DNA of 20,578 nt from Saprospiraceae bacterium UBA7687 (GTDB lineage Bacteria > Bacteroidota > Bacteroidia > Chitinophagales > Saprospiraceae). The stretch is from positions 1-20,578 of the forward strand of contig DLGT01000164.1 of NCBI GenBank assembly GCA_002482845.1, read 5' to 3'. This document shows, one piece after another, positions 17,420 through 20,578 of this stretch (its first letter is position 1; every line of letters starts with the position of its first letter). The notes under the pieces are model-generated. The model was not told the origin of the DNA, searched no databases, and saw only the letters and a list, made by a program, of their open reading frames with translations. The translations under genes and the position numbers were made by a program.

Positions 17420-17848
17420 TTATTTTAAAAACATTTCTTGTAGTTTATTCCACAATAATAGTTTTTTATTATTGTCTGCCAAAACAATATCTAATCCTTC
17501 AAAAACAAGTAATCTACTTTTGTCAAGTTTATTTATTTCTTGAGATTTATAATCTAAGTTATATCCAATATTTTCCGGCTTGATGCCAAAAAGTATTAAG
17601 TCTTTGTACTCCACATTCAGCATGCTAAGTGAAATTTGTTCATTTTCATCACACGTCAACATAAAAATATCATTCTCGTAGTCATATTTAATAGCTGAAA
17701 CCATCTTTTGGAGTGCAGTTAACTGAACTTCTGAAAAACCTTGTTTCCGGCAAATGACTACTAACTTTTTAGCCCCTTTACCTTGTATTGATATGGATGA
17801 TACGTCAAAGTTCGGAATCTTAAAAAGTGTATTTTTTAAATGATTCAT
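17420..17848 (-). CDS. Conserved-looking small protein of unknown function upstream of rdgB
   Basis: A 142-aa soluble protein with no signal peptide or membrane segment. I do not recognise it with confidence. Visible features are a strand-like segment KKLVVICR, a stretch rich in D/E and I/L, the phrase LILFGIKPENIGYNL, and an end DIVLADNNKKLLLWNKLQEM. The late hydrophobic strand, a D-x-x-K segment and LW-x-x-L faintly resemble the psi subunit (HolD) of DNA polymerase III; this is a guess to test by profile search, not an annotation. ATG 17848 is preferred over the TTG one codon earlier. Tight spacing to rdgB suggests a shared transcript. Confidence 0.75.
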   Translation of the reverse strand: MNHLKNTLFKIPNFDVSSISIQGKGAKKLVVICRKQGFSEVQLTALQKMVSAIKYDYENDIFMLTCDENEQISLSMLNVEYKDLILFGIKPENIGYNLDYKSQEINKLDKSRLLVFEGLDIVLADNNKKLLLWNKLQEMFLK

Positions 17849-17941
17849 CAAAATTATATTTCAAAAAAAGGAATTATAAAAAATATTGTTTGATTAAAGT
17901 AAAAATTTTATTATCAAAATAGAATTTTATAAATTTTATCT

Positions 17942-17949
17942 TACTTTTG
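17942..17949 (+). promoter_or_regulatory. Possible -7 element of the ilvE promoter
   Basis: TACTTTTG fits TAnnTTTG and would start a transcript near 17956, giving a leader of about 115 nt before ilvE. I see no convincing -33 TTTG at the right distance. A 14-bp direct repeat, AGAATTTTATAAAT, flanks it at 17921-17934 and 18001-18014. Confidence 0.4.
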
Positions 17950-18071
17950 TACTGCAAAGTAACAGAATTTTGACGGAATGTTCTCAAAATTTGATTGTAA
18001 AGAATTTTATAAATGCGCATCCGTCCTTCAACCCTAACCATTTTTTTTTAACGCTCTAAAATCTTGCAACA

Positions 18072-19127
18072 ATGAGTTACCAATTCAACATTACAAAAAC
18101 TGCCCAATCTTCGTTGTCAAAAGTTGATTTTGATAATATTCCATTCGGAAAGGTATTTTCTGACCACATGTTTGTAGCTGACTATATTGATGGAAATTGG
18201 ACAAATTTTGAGATCGTACCTGTTGATAAAATACCTGTTCACCCTGGTAATTTAGCATGGCATTATGGTCAGGCGATTTTCGAAGGGATGAAGGCAACAA
18301 GAGATGAAGCTGGTAATGCGCTGTTGTTTAGACCTGAGATGCACGCAAAAAGAATCAATGCATCTGCAAGAAGAATGTGTATGCCAGAGTTACCTGAAGA
18401 TCTATTCTTACAAGCAATTCATACACTAGTCGATATGGAAAAAGCATGGATTCCCCCACAAGTTGGTAGTGCACTTTACATCAGACCTTTTATGGTTGCA
18501 ATGGATGAAGCTATCGGTGTTAGAGCTTCAGATACTTATAAATTTATCATTTTTGTAATGCCTGTGGGTCCTTACTACAATCAACCTGTCAATTTGCTTG
18601 CACAAGATAAATATGTGAGAGCTGTAGTCGGTGGTGTAGGTGAAGCAAAAACAGCTGGTAACTATGCGGCATCATTACTTCCAGCTACTATGGCACGAAA
18701 AGAAGGATATGACCAAGTGATGTGGCTAGATGGCGTACACAAAAAATACATCCAAGAAGTAGGTACTATGAATATCTTTTTTGTGGTAGGCGATGAAGTC
18801 CTAACACCAAACTTAGATGGTGCTATATTAGATGGTATTACTAGAAATTGTATCATTACCATCCTAAAAGACAAAGGATATAAAGTCACAGAAAGACCTA
18901 TCACCATCGATGAAATCATGGAAGCTGGCGCAAATGGCACTCTAAAAGAAGTATTCGGTACTGGTACAGCAGCTGTCGTAGCGCCTGTAGCAAAAATAAA
19001 ATACAAGGAAGATGTCATCACACTACAAACAGAAACATACAAAATTAGCACCCTTGCCAAAGATACTATTAATGGAATGAGAAATAGAACGATCGAAGAC
19101 AAATTCGGCTGGATTATTCCTGCATAA
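18072..19127 (+). CDS. ilvE: Branched-chain amino acid aminotransferase
   Basis: PLP-dependent class IV aminotransferase, 351 aa, cytoplasmic. It transfers amino groups between glutamate and the 2-keto acids of leucine, isoleucine and valine, in the last step of synthesis and the first of breakdown. The length and motifs match the long (type II, eukaryote-like) BCAT group: HYGQAIFEGMKA (substrate entry), FRPEMHAKRINASARRM, GGVGEAKTAGNYAASL with the predicted PLP lysine Lys193, WLDGVHKKYIQEVGTMNIFF, DGITRNCI, and FGTGTAAVVAPV near the end. It is single, with its own leader and a clear terminator. Divergent from the 142-aa gene, with 223 bp between them that hold the probable promoter. Confidence 0.95.
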   Translation: MSYQFNITKTAQSSLSKVDFDNIPFGKVFSDHMFVADYIDGNWTNFEIVPVDKIPVHPGNLAWHYGQAIFEGMKATRDEAGNALLFRPEMHAKRINASARRMCMPELPEDLFLQAIHTLVDMEKAWIPPQVGSALYIRPFMVAMDEAIGVRASDTYKFIIFVMPVGPYYNQPVNLLAQDKYVRAVVGGVGEAKTAGNYAASLLPATMARKEGYDQVMWLDGVHKKYIQEVGTMNIFFVVGDEVLTPNLDGAILDGITRNCIITILKDKGYKVTERPITIDEIMEAGANGTLKEVFGTGTAAVVAPVAKIKYKEDVITLQTETYKISTLAKDTINGMRNRTIEDKFGWIIPA

Positions 19128-19150
19128 GATAGATTATGCAATTATAGAAA

Positions 19151-19187
19151 AGCCCAATATTTATGATATAAATGTTGGGCTTTTTTA
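19151..19187 (+). terminator. Intrinsic terminator of ilvE
   Basis: Arms 19151-19164 (AGCCCAATATTTAT) and 19168-19181 pair over 14 positions with one T-G wobble, followed by TTTTTT. A-residues before the stem mirror the T-run, so it could also act on the minus strand. Confidence 0.9.
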
Positions 19188-19233
19188 TTTGCTAAATGCA
19201 GACAAAATAATACGTGAAGAAAGTTTTTGACCA

Positions 19234-19268
19234 CAAATCTAGATTACTAAAATAATTCCTTAGATTTG
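19234..19268 (+). promoter_or_regulatory. Inverted repeat with a -7-like arm at the Rpn gene start
   Basis: CAAATCTA (19234-19241) and TAGATTTG (19261-19268) are perfect 8-bp inverted repeats with a 19-bp spacer. The right arm is itself a TAnnTTTG -7 match, ending 4 bp before the ATG at 19273, so the mRNA could be leaderless. A proper -33 TTTG is missing (the nearest is at 19226-19229). The symmetric arms might be an operator covering the promoter. Confidence 0.4.
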
Positions 19269-19272
19269 CCGC

Positions 19273-20205
19273 ATGAATAATAAACACGATAAATTTATAA
19301 AAGAACAACTATCAAAAAAAGAGAATGCGATTGACTTCCTTAAAATTGCCATTCCAGAAGCAATATTGGATAATATTGATATAAATTCAATTCACCCAAC
19401 ATCAAGTACTTTTATTACAGAAGAGTTAAAGGAAATATTTGCAGATATTATTTATACATGCCAATTAAAAGATGGCAGAGATGCATTTTGTTCGATATTA
19501 ATAGAACATAAAAGTTATAAAGATCCACATGTAGGTTTTCAAATAGGATCTTATCTTTTTGGTAGTTATCGCCAACAAATAAAAAATAAAGAGCCATTTA
19601 GAATCATATTGCCACTTGTTTTCTACCATCATGAAGTTAACTGGACATACAAGCCTGTAGAAGAATACTTTGTAAATTTTCCGGGATCATTTTTGAAATA
19701 TATACCGAAGTTTGAAGTTGAATTTTTCGGTGTTAATAATTTATCGGACCAAGCGATATTCAACATTAGAAATGTGGCAATATCTACGATGTTGATGACA
19801 CAAAAACACCATCATGATACTGAAGAGTTGTTAGATAGAATGGAAAAAATATATGAATCGCTACAAACACAAGAAGAAAGGAACTCTTTCAATTATAACT
19901 TTGTTTATATCCTTATAATTGGTAATAGAAAGAGTGACACCATAGAAATTATCAAAAAAAATAAAGACAAACTTATAAACAAAGTATTTATGACACTTTA
20001 CGAAGAAATAGCCAATCAATGCAAAATCGAAGGTAAGATCGAAGGTAAAATTGAAGGTAAAATTGAAGGTAAGATTGAAGGTAAGATCGAAGTAATCTTA
20101 AATGGTTTTGACCAAGATATTCCTACTTCCTTACTGGCAAATATTACTAATATGACAGAATCCGAAGTCATAGACATCTTAAAAAAACACTCTAAAACGA
20201 ATTGA
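19273..20205 (+). CDS. Rpn/YhgA-like PD-(D/E)XK nuclease (recombination-promoting nuclease family)
   Basis: Predicted DNA endonuclease of 310 aa, of the family once called Transposase_31 and now Rpn. Rpn proteins in E. coli cut DNA, raise recombination, and some act in phage defence. The PD-(D/E)XK core is visible: Asp58 in EIFADIIY, Glu78 and Lys80 in LIEHKS, and Gln90 shortly after (VGFQIGSYLF). The following region, RIILPLVFYHHEVNW, is typical. The C-terminal part contains a run of KIEG tetrapeptides (residues 251-274), then a possible small helical DNA-binding end. All catalytic residues are present and nothing is truncated. There are no terminal inverted repeats or other transposon signs. 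In-frame ATGs at residues 190 and 240 could give short C-terminal products. It stands alone between ilvE and an efflux operon. Confidence 0.85.
   Translation: MNNKHDKFIKEQLSKKENAIDFLKIAIPEAILDNIDINSIHPTSSTFITEELKEIFADIIYTCQLKDGRDAFCSILIEHKSYKDPHVGFQIGSYLFGSYRQQIKNKEPFRIILPLVFYHHEVNWTYKPVEEYFVNFPGSFLKYIPKFEVEFFGVNNLSDQAIFNIRNVAISTMLMTQKHHHDTEELLDRMEKIYESLQTQEERNSFNYNFVYILIIGNRKSDTIEIIKKNKDKLINKVFMTLYEEIANQCKIEGKIEGKIEGKIEGKIEGKIEVILNGFDQDIPTSLLANITNMTESEVIDILKKHSKTN
20023..20094 (+). repeat. 12-bp in-frame tandem repeat encoding KIEG units
   Basis: Six consecutive 12-bp units (20023, 20035, 20047, 20059, 20071, 20083) follow AA(A/G)AT(C/T)GAAGGT; the last ends in GTA and encodes KIEV. Units 3 and 4 are identical and the others differ at wobble positions. 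Because 12 bp is four codons, copy-number slippage changes a linker between nuclease and C-terminal end without breaking the frame. Confidence 0.95.
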
Positions 20206-20261
20206 TTTAAAATATTGACTTAATTATAAATTTACACTACTTCATAAAAGAATAAAAATAC

Positions 20262-20296
20262 TGTCCGATATCGGACACCAAAATCCCAATATCGAA
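20262..20296 (+). promoter_or_regulatory. Palindromic enhancer-like sites upstream of the adaptor gene
   Basis: TGTCCGATATCGGACA at 20262-20277 is a perfect 16-bp palindrome. A degenerate copy of its core, CCAATATCGAA at 20286-20296, matches 9 of 11 bases and lies exactly 21 bp further on, two helical turns. With the sigma-54-type promoter about 75 bp downstream this is the layout of an upstream activating sequence for an NtrC-family activator. The activator is not in the window. Confidence 0.6.
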
Positions 20297-20350
20297 TTAC
20301 ATATAAATTACTCATATGTATTAACTATTCATTTTCATTATACTATTGTT

Positions 20351-20365
20351 TGGCACGACCATTGG
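20351..20365 (+). promoter_or_regulatory. Sigma-54 (-24/-12) promoter-like sequence
   Basis: TGGCACG-ACCA-TTGG matches the RpoN consensus TGGCACG-N4-TTGC except for the last base. Spacing between the -24 GG and the -12 region is exact. Transcription would begin around 20377, about 16 nt before the ATG at 20393. Confidence 0.6.
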
Positions 20366-20392
20366 AAGATTATTATCAAATATCATTTTCTC

Positions 20393-20578
20393 ATGGATCG
20401 TCAAATTAGTCAGGAAGAACAAAAGTCGGCACGAATCAAAAAAATCTGTTATTGGGTGATTGGCTTTATAATAACAGTTATCATCTTTTGGGCTTATCAA
20501 AAACTGCTTACCCGCTCAGTGGATTTCAAAGATGTTTATACTGCAACGATAGAGCTAGGCGATATGGACCAAACACTG
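20393..20578 (+). CDS. HlyD/MacA-type periplasmic adaptor protein, N-terminus (partial)
   Basis: Only the first 62 codons are in the window; the frame is open to the right edge. A short charged cytoplasmic start (EEQKSARIKK) is followed by one membrane helix (about 18-37, WVIGFIITVIIFW) and then FKDVYTATIELGDMDQTL, the first strand of the membrane fusion domain as in efflux RND/ABC adaptor proteins (the pattern ‘xATVxxGDxxxxL’). Such proteins link an inner-membrane ABC or RND pump to a TolC-like channel. A MacB/FtsX-type permease, ATPase and TolC are expected downstream but cannot be seen. The gene follows the sigma-54-like promoter directly. Confidence 0.7.
   Translation, partial: MDRQISQEEQKSARIKKICYWVIGFIITVIIFWAYQKLLTRSVDFKDVYTATIELGDMDQTL

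Noticed and set aside
17849..17856. Minus-strand TAnnTTTG match at the start of the 142-aa gene
   Set aside because: It overlaps the start codon region and has no -33 TTTG at a workable distance; AT-rich DNA gives such matches often.
20023..20094. CRISPR-like array
   Set aside because: The repeats are contiguous 12-bp units in frame inside a coding region, without spacers.
19273..20205. Transposon insertion, because the family was once named Transposase_31
   Set aside because: No terminal inverted repeats or target duplication are seen, and Rpn proteins are nucleases that are not tied to a classic mobile element.

Overview
The window looks like chromosomal DNA from a Bacteroidota bacterium, probably an environmental one of the Saprospiria/Chitinophagia/Cytophagia type. 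The signs are low GC, a SusC/SusD pair, two proteins ending in type A Por-secretion (type IX, T9SS) sorting domains, TAnnTTTG-type -7 promoter elements, and A-rich leaders instead of Shine-Dalgarno sites. The lineage is an inference; no rRNA or marker gene is present.

Positions 1-16794 read as one polysaccharide utilisation locus. In order: a 64-bp palindrome at the window edge; a SusR-like membrane regulator (133-2907: periplasmic propeller, Y_Y_Y domain, one membrane span, coiled coil, LuxR-type HTH); an intergenic region with five copies of an 11-bp GTAGT unit; a T9SS-exported protein of six related ~150-residue beta-sandwich-like repeats (3179-6364); a strong terminator; a GH144-like lipoprotein (6545-7918); a GH3 beta-glucosidase lipoprotein (8021-10246); SusC (10256-13249); SusD (13271-14740); a terminator; and a second GH144-like enzyme with its own promoter, an FnIII-like domain and a T9SS sorting domain (14977-16794). 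GH144 with GH3 points to beta-1,2-glucan (sophoran or cyclic glucan) as substrate. A workable model: the T9SS GH144 cuts glucan outside the cell, the repeat protein and SusD bind it, SusC imports oligosaccharides, and the lipoprotein GH144 and GH3 finish degradation in the periplasm. The regulator would sense the oligosaccharides and may bind the GTAGT array.

Positions 16831-17848 hold two minus-strand housekeeping-type genes: rdgB (house-cleaning dITP/XTP pyrophosphatase) and a 142-aa unknown. Next come a branched-chain aminotransferase (ilvE, 18072-19127) with a clear terminator, and a PD-(D/E)XK Rpn/YhgA-like nuclease (19273-20205) with a 12-bp in-frame tandem repeat.

The right edge carries the start of a HlyD/MacA-type periplasmic adaptor (from 20393). 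A -24/-12 sigma-54 promoter-like sequence precedes it, with a 16-bp perfect palindrome plus a degenerate copy 21 bp further on, which looks like an enhancer for an NtrC-family activator.

The least expected signals are regulatory: the phased GTAGT array, the sigma-54 enhancer/promoter layout, the hairpin in the leader of the second GH144 gene, and possible internal starts in the Rpn gene. No RNA genes, insertion sequences or CRISPR arrays were seen. No gene-free stretch exceeds 300 bases.
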